8,153 bases of DNA from Bacteroidota bacterium. Lineage in GTDB: Bacteria; Bacteroidota; Bacteroidia; Chitinophagales; Chitinophagaceae. The translations under genes and the position numbers were made by a program. Positions 1-6,622 of this stretch are shown piece after piece. The stretch's first letter is position 1. The number at the start of each line of letters is the position of its first letter. The notes beneath the pieces were generated by a model. That model did not search any database. It saw nothing but the letters and a program-made list of their open reading frames with translations, and was not told the origin of the DNA. The DNA is taken from the NCBI GenBank assembly GCA_023390215.1, contig JAEWDG010000330.1:1-8153 (forward strand), written 5' to 3'.

Positions 1-1631
1 GACCCCATGATCTGCATAAAGTATTAGGGGTAAGAGATCTGACTTTTTTGGGAATTGCGGCGGTAATCGGCGCCGGTATATTTTCCACTATTGGCACAGC
101 AGCCTACAATGGAGGTCCCGGCATTTCCATTTTGTTTGTGATAACAGCGATCACCTGCGCATTTTCTGCGCTTTGTTATGCGGAGTTTGCCAGCAGGGTA
201 CCCGTTGCCGGTAGTGCTTACACATATTCATATGTTACGTTCGGAGAAGTGGTGGCCTGGATCATTGGCTGGGCGCTGATTCTTGAATATGCAATTGGAA
301 ATATCGTTGTTGCCATCTCATGGAGTGGCTATTTCAATAACCTGCTTGTTCATATTTTTCATATTCATTTGCCAGACTGGCTTTTGGTTGATCCGCAAAC
401 CGCCCATGACGCATTTACGCTGGCAACCGAAAAACTGGCTTCACCTGGCGGGCTAAGCGCAGAGGATATTAAAAACTATCAGTTTGCTGTTGACGCTTAT
501 CATTCAGCGCCAACCATAGGTTCGATGCACATATTTTTTAATCTTCCTGCATTGATCATCGTGGCCCTTGTTACCTGGCTGGCATTTGTGGGGATGAAGG
601 AAAGTAAACAGTCGGCCAACCTCATGGTGATCTTTAAGATCATCGTCATCATCTTTGTGATCGTTGCGGGCGCTTTTTTTGTTGATACCAATAACTGGCG
701 TCCTTTTATGCCCAATGGTTTTGAGGGCGTGTTGAAGGGGGTTTCCGCGGTATTCTATGCCTATATTGGATTTGACGCGATATCTACTACGGCAGAAGAA
801 TGTAAGAATCCTCAACGTGATATGCCGAGAGGAATGATTTATTCATTGCTTATCTGTACGGGCCTGTATATTCTGATTGCCCTGGTGCTCACAGGTATCG
901 AAAATTATGCTTCATTTAAAGGTGTAACGGATCCACTTGCTTTTGTATTCGAGAAACGCGCTCCCTGGATCGAGAAAGTTATTTCCATCAGTGCGGTGGT
1001 AGCCACTACTTCGGTTCTTCTCGTTTTTCAGATCGGTCAGCCAAGGATCTGGATGAGTATGAGCAGAGACGGTTTACTGCCTAAAGCCTTCCGTAAAATT
1101 CACCCGAAATATAAAACTCCGTCTTTCTCTACAATTGTAACAGGAATCATCGTTGGGATCGGCGCCCTGTTACTGGAAGCTAATCTCGTTACCGATCTTA
1201 CAAGCATTGGAACCTTCTTCGCTTTTGTTCTGGTATCATGGGGTGTACTGCTTTTACCAAGGCTGCCCAAACAGGAAGGAAAATTCAGTTTGCCATATAT
1301 TAACGGGCAATTCATTGTACCTGCGGTATTTATTGGATTTCTGATATTGATGCGTGGCCGTTTGGAATCGGCGTTTCAGAATCTTAGTACAGAAGGATAC
1401 CAGGAAATTCTGTTTATCGTTTTTCTGCTTATCGCCGCTGCGTTTTCTATCATGAGTTATATAAAGAAATATTCCCTAATCCCGGTGTTGGGTGTTTTAT
1501 CCTGCCTGTACCTCATGATTGAAATTCCATTGATAAGCTGGATGTGGTTTTTCGCATGGATGGCGTTGGGATTGGTTGTCTATTTCCTGTATGGTTACCG
1601 GAACAGCAGGCTGGTGAGTCATCCTGATTAG
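1..1631 (+). CDS. APC-superfamily amino-acid permease, CAT type (5' partial)
   Basis: Inner-membrane secondary transporter that should import amino acids by proton- or cation-coupled symport or exchange; the substrate cannot be read from the sequence. The frame is open to the left edge (first full codon at 3, reading PHDLHKVLGVRDLTFLG), so the TTG at 48 is internal and the true start lies upstream. Counting from codon 3, the TM1 motif GAGIFS (residues 23-28) is the backbone-binding helix break of the APC fold. The TM6 region FYAYIGFDAISTTAEE (251-266) is characteristic of the CAT (cationic amino-acid transporter) subfamily. A long hydrophilic loop lies at about 120-175. About 14 hydrophobic segments are suggested, and the last ones resemble the CAT C-terminal domain, ending in YFLYGYRNS. 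Only a short N-terminal piece should be missing. The next gene starts 19 bp downstream with its own promoter element. The family call is firm; cationic specificity is not established. Confidence 0.93.
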   Translation, partial: PHDLHKVLGVRDLTFLGIAAVIGAGIFSTIGTAAYNGGPGISILFVITAITCAFSALCYAEFASRVPVAGSAYTYSYVTFGEVVAWIIGWALILEYAIGNIVVAISWSGYFNNLLVHIFHIHLPDWLLVDPQTAHDAFTLATEKLASPGGLSAEDIKNYQFAVDAYHSAPTIGSMHIFFNLPALIIVALVTWLAFVGMKESKQSANLMVIFKIIVIIFVIVAGAFFVDTNNWRPFMPNGFEGVLKGVSAVFYAYIGFDAISTTAEECKNPQRDMPRGMIYSLLICTGLYILIALVLTGIENYASFKGVTDPLAFVFEKRAPWIEKVISISAVVATTSVLLVFQIGQPRIWMSMSRDGLLPKAFRKIHPKYKTPSFSTIVTGIIVGIGALLLEANLVTDLTSIGTFFAFVLVSWGVLLLPRLPKQEGKFSLPYINGQFIVPAVFIGFLILMRGRLESAFQNLSTEGYQEILFIVFLLIAAAFSIMSYIKKYSLIPVLGVLSCLYLMIEIPLISWMWFFAWMALGLVVYFLYGYRNSRLVSHPD

Positions 1632-1638
1632 ATAAGTT

Positions 1639-1646
1639 TATTTTTG
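1639..1646 (+). promoter_or_regulatory. Bacteroidota -7 promoter element (TAttTTTG) of the Smr-domain gene
   Basis: TATTTTTG matches the TAnnTTTG consensus recognised by the primary sigma factor of Bacteroidota. The final G lies 4 nt before the ATG at 1651, so transcription would begin at or next to the start codon and the mRNA would be leaderless. The same 4-nt spacing recurs before the gene at 2718, and the rnpB element has the same distance to the apparent RNA 5' end. I see no convincing -33 TTG element at the usual distance. Confidence 0.6.
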
Positions 1647-1650
1647 TGGC

Positions 1651-2676
1651 ATGAAATACGAGATCGGTGATAAGATTGTAGTGTTGATGACGGATGAGGA
1701 AGGAACCGTGGTTGATATTATCAACGATAAAATGGTGCTGATTGAAGTGAGGGGTGTACGTTTTCCAACATATACCGATCAGATCGATTTCCCATATTTT
1801 AAGATGTTCAGCCAGAAACTGAAAAAGCCTCCTGAGAAAAAAAAGATCTATATCGATGAACTTAAAAGGGAAAAACAAACATCCCGGATGACGCCAAAAG
1901 GCGAAGGAGTGCGATTGGTATTTTTTCCCATATTCGACAAAGATGTTTTCGAAGATGATATTGTTGAAAAACTGAAAGTTTATCTCGTTAATGATAACGC
2001 CGAAGTTTACCAGTTTGATTATAAAATAAGTTTTGGTGCTGATCCTTCATTTGAACTGAAAAATGAGATACGTGCAGGTGCCGATTTTTATTTGCATGAT
2101 ATAGATTTCGATGATATTAGTAGTAACCCAAAGTTCGATGTGGTTTTTTCTTTGTCCAAGCCGGATAAACGAAAGGCACCATACTTTGAAACGCAACTGA
2201 AACTGAAGGGAAAGCAGGTATTTAAACGGATCGAAGAGTTGCATTTAAAAAACGAGGCTTCTTTTTCCTATGATCTATTCATTGTATATCCTGATAAAAA
2301 ATCGGAAGACAAAATAGATCTTTCGAAACTCAATAAGGCAGGTTTTAAAGTGTACGATATCGGCGAAGCCAGAGAATATCTCCCTCCCGCAAGAACCCTC
2401 CTCGATCTTCATATCGACAAGCTCAGCGATCAGCCGGAAAAATTGAAAGCTGACCAGATACTGGATATCCAACTGAGAGAATTCGAAAAATATTTTGATC
2501 TCGCACTGGCCCATAGAATTCCGCAGCTTACGGTTATACATGGTATTGGCGGAGGTATTTTACGCGATGCTATCCACCAGGAACTAAAATCGAAAAAGCA
2601 GGTTAAACGATTTGTTAACCAATATGACCCCCGCTACGGATACGGTGCTACAGAGATATTCTTTGCATATAAATAA
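1651..2676 (+). CDS. DUF2027-like protein with KOW-like N-terminus and C-terminal Smr domain
   Basis: Predicted soluble 341-residue protein. Residues 1-50 (GDKIVVLMTDEEGTVVDI, then a VEVRG/FPTY-like stretch) look like the small beta-barrel KOW/Tudor-like module that precedes the Smr domain in MutS2. Residues 55-80 are a charged lysine-rich linker. Residues 85-240 form a beta-rich middle region (VRLVFFPIF, YDLFIVYP) typical of DUF2027-like proteins. Residues 250-340 are an Smr domain with LDLH (251-254, His254) and HGIGGG (297-302), the two motifs of Smr nucleases and nucleic-acid-binding proteins. Canonical LDLHG is LDLHI here, but the Asp and His are kept. Function is unproven; a DNA- or RNA-processing or ribosome-linked role is inferred from Smr relatives. 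The ATG start fits the promoter 4 nt upstream. The gene lies 19 bp after the permease and 41 bp before nhaD. Confidence 0.85.
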   Translation: MKYEIGDKIVVLMTDEEGTVVDIINDKMVLIEVRGVRFPTYTDQIDFPYFKMFSQKLKKPPEKKKIYIDELKREKQTSRMTPKGEGVRLVFFPIFDKDVFEDDIVEKLKVYLVNDNAEVYQFDYKISFGADPSFELKNEIRAGADFYLHDIDFDDISSNPKFDVVFSLSKPDKRKAPYFETQLKLKGKQVFKRIEELHLKNEASFSYDLFIVYPDKKSEDKIDLSKLNKAGFKVYDIGEAREYLPPARTLLDLHIDKLSDQPEKLKADQILDIQLREFEKYFDLALAHRIPQLTVIHGIGGGILRDAIHQELKSKKQVKRFVNQYDPRYGYGATEIFFAYK

Positions 2677-2705
2677 GGCCATCTTTAAGGAAAATTCCGG
2701 AGGCT

Positions 2706-2713
2706 TATCTTTG
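2706..2713 (+). promoter_or_regulatory. Bacteroidota -7 promoter element (TAtcTTTG) of nhaD
   Basis: TATCTTTG is a full match to TAnnTTTG, with the final G again 4 nt before the ATG at 2718. TTTA at 2684-2687 is a possible weak -33 element. GGAGG at 2699-2703 looks like a Shine-Dalgarno sequence. However, it ends 14 nt before the ATG and lies upstream of the -7 box, so it would not be in a transcript starting at this promoter. It could be used only in read-through mRNA, and the spacing is poor. Confidence 0.62.
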
Positions 2714-2717
2714 CCGT

Positions 2718-3986
2718 ATGGTGAGCATCGTATTAATAATCATTTTTGTTTTAGGATATCTGGCAATTGCATTTGAGCATAAGCTTCGCCTGAATAAAGC
2801 AGCAGCCGCGCTCATGACGGGCGTACTCTGCTGGACGGTATACGTTGCTTCAGGCGATGTTACCCATCAGTTTGCGGAAGAAGAATTAACCCATCATCTT
2901 GGTGAAATAGGCTCTATCCTTTTCTTTTTACTTGGTGCAATGACCATCGTTGAGCTCATCGACTCCTATGAAGGATTTTCGCTCATTACCCGGAGGATCA
3001 CAACAAAAAGCACATCCAGGCTCCTGTTTACGATAAGTGTGGTAACATTTATATTATCGGCTTTGCTGGATAACCTTACGACAGCTATTGTGATGACCTC
3101 GCTTTGCATTAAGATCATCAACGACAAAGAATTACGGCTCTGGTTTGCAGGAATGATCATCATTGCCGCAAATGCGGGCGGGGCCTGGTCGCCGCTTGGT
3201 GATGTTACTACGACGATGCTTTGGATAGGGGGGCAGATCTCTGCCGCAAATATTATTCAGCAACTGTTGCTTCCAGCGATCGTGGTGCTGGCAGTTCCGT
3301 TAAGCATACTTATGTTTAAATTCCGCAAGCATGAGTTCCAGGCGAATGTATTAAAAGAACATACTTCTATCGAAACCAAAGACAGCCGTATTATTTTGAT
3401 TTCGGGAATTGGATTATTGCTGTTCGTTCCGCTGTTCAAAACGATCACACATCTTCCGCCTTTTATGGGAATGTTACTCGCACTGGGCATTATGTGGATC
3501 GTTACCGCGGTTATGAAGAAAAGAGATCCCGAACGTGCAGCGGAAAAGCTAACGGTTGCAGAGGCATTGCAACAGGTAGATTCACCGAGTATTTTATTCT
3601 TTCTGGGCATCTTGCTTGCAGTCGCTGCATTGCAATCTTATGGCTTATTGCAGGGGATGTCTGCATTTTTAAGCAGTGTATTACATAATGATTATCTCAT
3701 TGGAATCACCCTTGGAGTGCTTTCTGCGATTGTTGACAATGTGCCGTTGGTGGCCGCTGCACAGGGTATGTACGACCTGAACAGTTACCCAATGGATCAT
3801 AGTTTTTGGGAATTTCTCGCTTTAACAACAGGTACCGGAGGAAGCATGATCATTATCGGATCAGCTGCGGGCGTAGCCGTTATGGGAATAGAACATGTCG
3901 ATTTTATCTGGTACCTGAAAAAAATCAGTTGGCTGGCCTTAGTGGGATTTATCGCAGGTGTCCTTGTGTTTATGATGATGCATTGA
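2718..3986 (+). CDS. nhaD: NhaD-type Na+/H+ antiporter
   Basis: Inner-membrane antiporter of the ion-transporter (IT/ArsB-NhaD) superfamily, expected to extrude Na+ (or Li+) in exchange for protons and so contribute to Na+ and pH tolerance. The 422-residue protein is almost entirely hydrophobic helices. Two pseudo-repeats each carry a family-defining DN motif: LLDNLTTAIVM (D118-N119) and IVDNVPLVAAA (D340-N341). Other typical stretches are NAGGAWSPLGDVTTTMLW (152-169), SILFFLGILLAVAALQ (291-306) and GTGGSMIIIGSAAGVAVMG (372-390). A hydrophilic loop at about 201-224 separates the halves. It is slightly shorter than many NhaD proteins, with a short N-terminus. The gene has its own -7 box, 41 bp after the Smr gene. 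Its stop codon directly abuts the stop of the convergent YitT gene. Ion specificity was not tested. Confidence 0.9.
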   Translation: MVSIVLIIIFVLGYLAIAFEHKLRLNKAAAALMTGVLCWTVYVASGDVTHQFAEEELTHHLGEIGSILFFLLGAMTIVELIDSYEGFSLITRRITTKSTSRLLFTISVVTFILSALLDNLTTAIVMTSLCIKIINDKELRLWFAGMIIIAANAGGAWSPLGDVTTTMLWIGGQISAANIIQQLLLPAIVVLAVPLSILMFKFRKHEFQANVLKEHTSIETKDSRIILISGIGLLLFVPLFKTITHLPPFMGMLLALGIMWIVTAVMKKRDPERAAEKLTVAEALQQVDSPSILFFLGILLAVAALQSYGLLQGMSAFLSSVLHNDYLIGITLGVLSAIVDNVPLVAAAQGMYDLNSYPMDHSFWEFLALTTGTGGSMIIIGSAAGVAVMGIEHVDFIWYLKKISWLALVGFIAGVLVFMMMH

Positions 3987-4952
3987 TCATTTAAGCGGAC
4001 GTTTCTTGATCATTCCGCCTTTCATATCTTTTACTGAACTCATCACAACAAATGCGTTCGGGTCAATTTTTTCTATCTCCAGCTTTAATTTGTTCACTTC
4101 AAGCCGGGTTATAATGGTATAAACAATCTTCATTTCACCATAATTCTTCTCGCCGCTTTTACCGTATCCTCTTTCTCCTTTGTAAACCGTGACACCCCGG
4201 CCGAGTTTATCGATCACCATTTGCGCGATCTTATCTGGTTTTACTGAAATGATTGTAACACTCGTATATTCTTCGATGCCTTCGATAAGAAAATCAACGG
4301 TTTTTGATGCTGCCAGATAAGTGAGCATCGCGTATAACGCTGTCTCAACGGATATTAACCAGGCTGCGCTGGAAAATATCACAATGTTTACAATCAGGAT
4401 CACATCGCCGATCGTTAACCCGGATTTCCGGCTGACGGCGATAGCCAGTACTTCCGTTCCATCGATCACACCACCACCTCTCACTGCCAGACCAATTCCG
4501 GCGCCCAGGAAAAATCCTCCGAATACCGCAACCAGCAGTTTATCATTTGTTATTTCGGGATAGGGGAAGAAGGCAGCTAAAATAGCGAGCATCAGTATGC
4601 CAATTCCAGTTTTGAAAGCAAATTGCCTTGAAATGATATTATATCCTACAATGATAAAAGGCATGTTGATGATGATGAGCAAAAATGGAAGATAGACCCC
4701 CGAGAGTTCTGCAATCATCAATGAAATTCCCGTGGCGCCCCCGTCAAGAAAATCATTGGGCATTAAAAAACCCCTTAATCCAAAACCGGCAGATAAGGTG
4801 CCAACAAAAATCAGGATAAAATCGACCAGGAATTTTCTGGCTACCAGGCGCCGCTCCACAGCACGCCGGGCTTTATGATAGCCGCTTACAGGATCTGATT
4901 TGATCGGACCTCCCCAAAAGCTTTTAATGATATTTTTCAAATTCTGTTTCAA
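3987..4952 (-). CDS. YitT family membrane protein with C-terminal DUF2179 domain
   Basis: Polytopic membrane protein of unknown biochemical function, 321 residues as read from a TTG start. Residues 1-40 are a basic cytoplasmic N-terminus. Five or so membrane segments follow (about 42-62, 88-105, 114-130, 140-158 and 180-215). Two glycine-rich family motifs sit in them: LDGGATGIS (69-77) and GGGVIDGTEVLA (159-170). Residues 225-317 are a soluble DUF2179 domain (VTIISVKPDKIAQMVIDKL, then GRGVTVYKGERGYG). An in-frame TAA at 4962-4964 excludes an upstream start, and the first internal Met (residue 64) lies inside the conserved core. Initiation must therefore use a non-ATG codon: TTG at 4952, TTG at 4940 or GTG at 4859. 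The antiporter gene ends 12 bp upstream, so co-transcription is likely. No separate promoter or Shine-Dalgarno sequence is visible. Confidence 0.88.
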   Translation of the reverse strand: MKQNLKNIIKSFWGGPIKSDPVSGYHKARRAVERRLVARKFLVDFILIFVGTLSAGFGLRGFLMPNDFLDGGATGISLMIAELSGVYLPFLLIIINMPFIIVGYNIISRQFAFKTGIGILMLAILAAFFPYPEITNDKLLVAVFGGFFLGAGIGLAVRGGGVIDGTEVLAIAVSRKSGLTIGDVILIVNIVIFSSAAWLISVETALYAMLTYLAASKTVDFLIEGIEEYTSVTIISVKPDKIAQMVIDKLGRGVTVYKGERGYGKSGEKNYGEMKIVYTIITRLEVNKLKLEIEKIDPNAFVVMSSVKDMKGGMIKKRPLK

Positions 4953-4964
4953 GAGAAGTTTTTA

Positions 4965-6173
4965 TCAGATCAGATAAGGCTCTTCTTTAAGCTCCTGCTG
5001 CTCTTCACTGTTCGTTGATTTGGAAAATACCATCCCTATCATCAAAACAAGAGAAGTTAAAAAGATCACCTGTATTACAACTGCACGGTTGATAAAGGAA
5101 ATGGATTGTTCAGCTGTTATCGAAAGAAACAGAAGGATATTGATCAGTCCGCGGGGAGCTACGAACAGTAATGGCGAAATTTTCATTTTAAACATCCGGA
5201 GGATAAGCACTCTCAAAAGATAAATACCGGCCACAATTCCACCCGACCATAAAAACGTTTCGGTATTGAGTATTTCGGATGCTTTCATCAGGTAGCCAAA
5301 TAACAAAAAGAACAGGGCGCGGACGATAAACGCGGCCTCAGTAACAATTTCCCTGAATTTAAAGATCTGTTCATTCAGGTTCATCGGGTTTAATTTCTGA
5401 ATGATCCTGAATCTTTTCAATTCATCCAGGTTACCGAGGAACAAGCCAAAAAGCAAAATGAAGATCAGTGCAGGTAAATTGTATTCTTTGGATATTTCGT
5501 AAACCAGGATAACAAGGATAACAATTGGAGCAAATTTCACGTGGTGATCGATCTTTGACAATAGTAGTGCTAATCCAACAGTAGCAACGAAGGAGATCAG
5601 CGCCATCATTAATAATTCCAGTCCGAAATTTCCAAAACTGTTGAGGTTAATGCTGCTGTTGATCGCGAAAAAATTAAAGAACAGGATCCCGAGTATATCA
5701 GCGAAACTGCTTTCGTAAATAACAAATTCTCTGACTTCTTTAGACTGGGTTCTTACACTGGGGATGGCAATAGAAGAACTGATCACAGAAAACGGAATTG
5801 CGTTGATCAGTGCCTGACGATAACCGACACCTGATTCAAGCATGATAATATACGCAAACAGAAAACTGAACGCGGCGATTGGGATAAGACTTCCGAGAAA
5901 TGATTTCCGTATCAGTTTAAGTTTAGACTGATTAAACTCCAGTTCCAGCGCCCCTTCAAGCACAATGAGAATAAGGCCGAGTGAACCTAAGATAGGAAGA
6001 AGCCCGTTTAGATTGGGGATCTGAATATTAAAAACCTCAGCGGTTTTCCGCACCAGGAAACCAACTACCAGCATCAAAAGAACTGCCGGGATGCGTGTAA
6101 GGGAAGCCGTGAGATCGAAGATATAAGCTACCAGCAACAACGTGCATATAGTAATAATAATTGCTGAGGTCAT
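4965..6173 (-). CDS. CPA-family cation:proton antiporter (Na+/H+ exchanger domain)
   Basis: Inner-membrane monovalent cation/proton exchanger, 402 residues with 11-13 hydrophobic segments and no C-terminal nucleotide-binding (TrkA/RCK) domain, only a short acidic tail (EEQQELKEEPYLI). Family features visible are LEGALEL (72-78, Glu73), the YESSFADILGILFFN helix (153-167, with E154, S155 and D159) and VAPRGLINILLFLSI (338-352, Arg341). The last matches the conserved Arg-Gly helix of CPA1 exchangers. Two ion-site motifs differ from textbook CPA members. The usual Asn-Asp or Asp-Asp pair is Ala158-Asp159. The Thr-Asp-Pro of the neighbouring unwound helix appears as Ser-Ser-Ser (132-134). Transport is therefore likely, but the ion and stoichiometry are uncertain. 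The ATG at 6173 is preceded by a near-consensus -7 box. The gene is divergent from rnpB and leads a two-gene unit with the YitT gene. Confidence 0.87.
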   Translation of the reverse strand: MTSAIIITICTLLLVAYIFDLTASLTRIPAVLLMLVVGFLVRKTAEVFNIQIPNLNGLLPILGSLGLILIVLEGALELEFNQSKLKLIRKSFLGSLIPIAAFSFLFAYIIMLESGVGYRQALINAIPFSVISSSIAIPSVRTQSKEVREFVIYESSFADILGILFFNFFAINSSINLNSFGNFGLELLMMALISFVATVGLALLLSKIDHHVKFAPIVILVILVYEISKEYNLPALIFILLFGLFLGNLDELKRFRIIQKLNPMNLNEQIFKFREIVTEAAFIVRALFFLLFGYLMKASEILNTETFLWSGGIVAGIYLLRVLILRMFKMKISPLLFVAPRGLINILLFLSITAEQSISFINRAVVIQVIFLTSLVLMIGMVFSKSTNSEEQQELKEEPYLI

Positions 6174-6176
6174 AGG

Positions 6177-6184
6177 CTAAGATA
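6177..6184 (-). promoter_or_regulatory. Probable -7 promoter element (TATCTTAG) of the antiporter-YitT unit
   Basis: On the minus strand TATCTTAG matches TAnnTTTG except at the seventh base. It ends 3 nt before the ATG at 6173, close to the spacing of the other boxes in this window, so this mRNA may also be leaderless. The mismatch and the lack of a clear -33 element keep confidence low. Confidence 0.35.
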
Positions 6185-6193
6185 CAACCCCGC

Positions 6194-6214
6194 GTTTAAA
6201 CTCCCGATGTCGGG
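6194..6214. repeat. Two adjacent palindromes in the divergent rnpB/antiporter intergenic region
   Basis: GTTTAAAC (6194-6201) is a perfect 8-bp palindrome. After one base comes CCCGATGTCGGG (6203-6214), an inverted repeat with 5-bp arms and a 2-base centre. The second is centred about 33 bp before the inferred rnpB start, where a -33 element would lie, so it could be a protein-binding site acting on rnpB, on the antiporter or on both. It may equally be chance: the arms are short and no regulator is encoded nearby. Confidence 0.35.
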
Positions 6215-6229
6215 TCTGAAACAAATGAT

Positions 6230-6237
6230 TAATTTTG
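6230..6237 (+). promoter_or_regulatory. Bacteroidota -7 promoter element (TAatTTTG) of rnpB
   Basis: TAATTTTG is a full match to TAnnTTTG. The first base of the P1 helix of RNase P RNA is at 6242, 4 nt after the final G, so transcription should begin at about 6241-6242. Because the 5' end of this RNA can be judged from its structure, this box calibrates the distance from -7 box to transcription start for the protein-coding genes in the window. Confidence 0.7.
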
Positions 6238-6240
6238 AAT

Positions 6241-6596
6241 GCTATCAGCCGGCCATCGCTCTTCGCAGGAAGGGAGGAAAGTCCGGACAGCAAAGGGCAG
6301 CGCACCGGTTAACGGCCGGCACTCACAACGAGTAGAGACAGTGCCACAGAAAATAACTACCCCGGCTTACGGGGAAAAGGTGAAAACGTGAGGTAAGAGC
6401 TCACGACGTTCGATGGTAACATGGAAGGTGGGTAAACCTTGCGCGCTGAAATGCCACGTAAATCAACCTTAAAGGCGGCCCGTCTGAGTCGGCAACGACA
6501 GGTTGAAGGGTAGGCAGCTAGATCATGTCAGTAATGTCATGGCCAGATAAATGATGGCCACTCTTCGGAGTACAGAATCCGGCTTATGGCTGATAG
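6241..6596 (+). ncRNA. rnpB: RNase P RNA, bacterial class A
   Basis: Catalytic RNA subunit of ribonuclease P, which removes 5' leaders from pre-tRNAs together with the RnpA protein. The ends are set by helix P1: CTATCAGCC (6242-6250) pairs perfectly over 9 bp with GGCTGATAG (6588-6596). Conserved blocks appear in the expected order: GAGGAAAGTCCGGAC (6274-6288), ACAGTGCCACAGAAAA (about 6338-6353), a hairpin CCCCG/CGGGG (6360-6374), CGTGAGGTAAGAGCTCACG (6387-6405), GGTAAACC (6431-6438), GGGTAGGCAGCTAGA (about 6509-6523) and ACAGAATCCGGCTTAT (6572-6587). Together these form the P4 core and the conserved regions of class A RNase P RNA. The length of about 356 nt is normal. It is preceded by a -7 box, followed directly by a T-tract, and divergent from the antiporter gene. 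The identification is essentially certain; exact ends may shift by a few bases. Confidence 0.97.
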
Positions 6597-6610
6597 TTTT
6601 TTTATTTTTT
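6588..6610 (+). terminator. Probable end-of-transcript signal of rnpB
   Basis: The 3' strand of P1 runs straight into TTTTTTTATTTTTT (6597-6610). The T-tract is a good intrinsic-termination signal. The helix ahead of it is the long-range P1 stem rather than a compact local hairpin, so efficiency is uncertain. Some read-through could supply the Nudix gene that starts 13 bp later. Confidence 0.55.
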
Positions 6611-6622
6611 GAACACCTGCGA

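Noticed and set aside
48..50. TTG at 48 as the start of the permease
   Set aside because: The frame continues to the left edge with family-typical sequence (LHKVLGVRDLTFLG), and the TTG codes for a leucine just before TM1. The gene is cut by the window.
2699..2703. GGAGG as a Shine-Dalgarno sequence for nhaD
   Set aside because: It ends 14 nt from the ATG and lies upstream of the -7 box, so it would be absent from the promoter-proximal transcript.
4321..4563. Open frame on the plus strand opposite the YitT gene
   Set aside because: It lies wholly antisense to a clear conserved membrane gene, has no promoter element and encodes no recognisable domain.
6603..6611. TATTTTTTG as a -7 promoter box for the Nudix gene
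   Set aside because: One base too long for TAnnTTTG, embedded in the rnpB terminator T-tract, and 11 nt from the ATG, unlike the other boxes.
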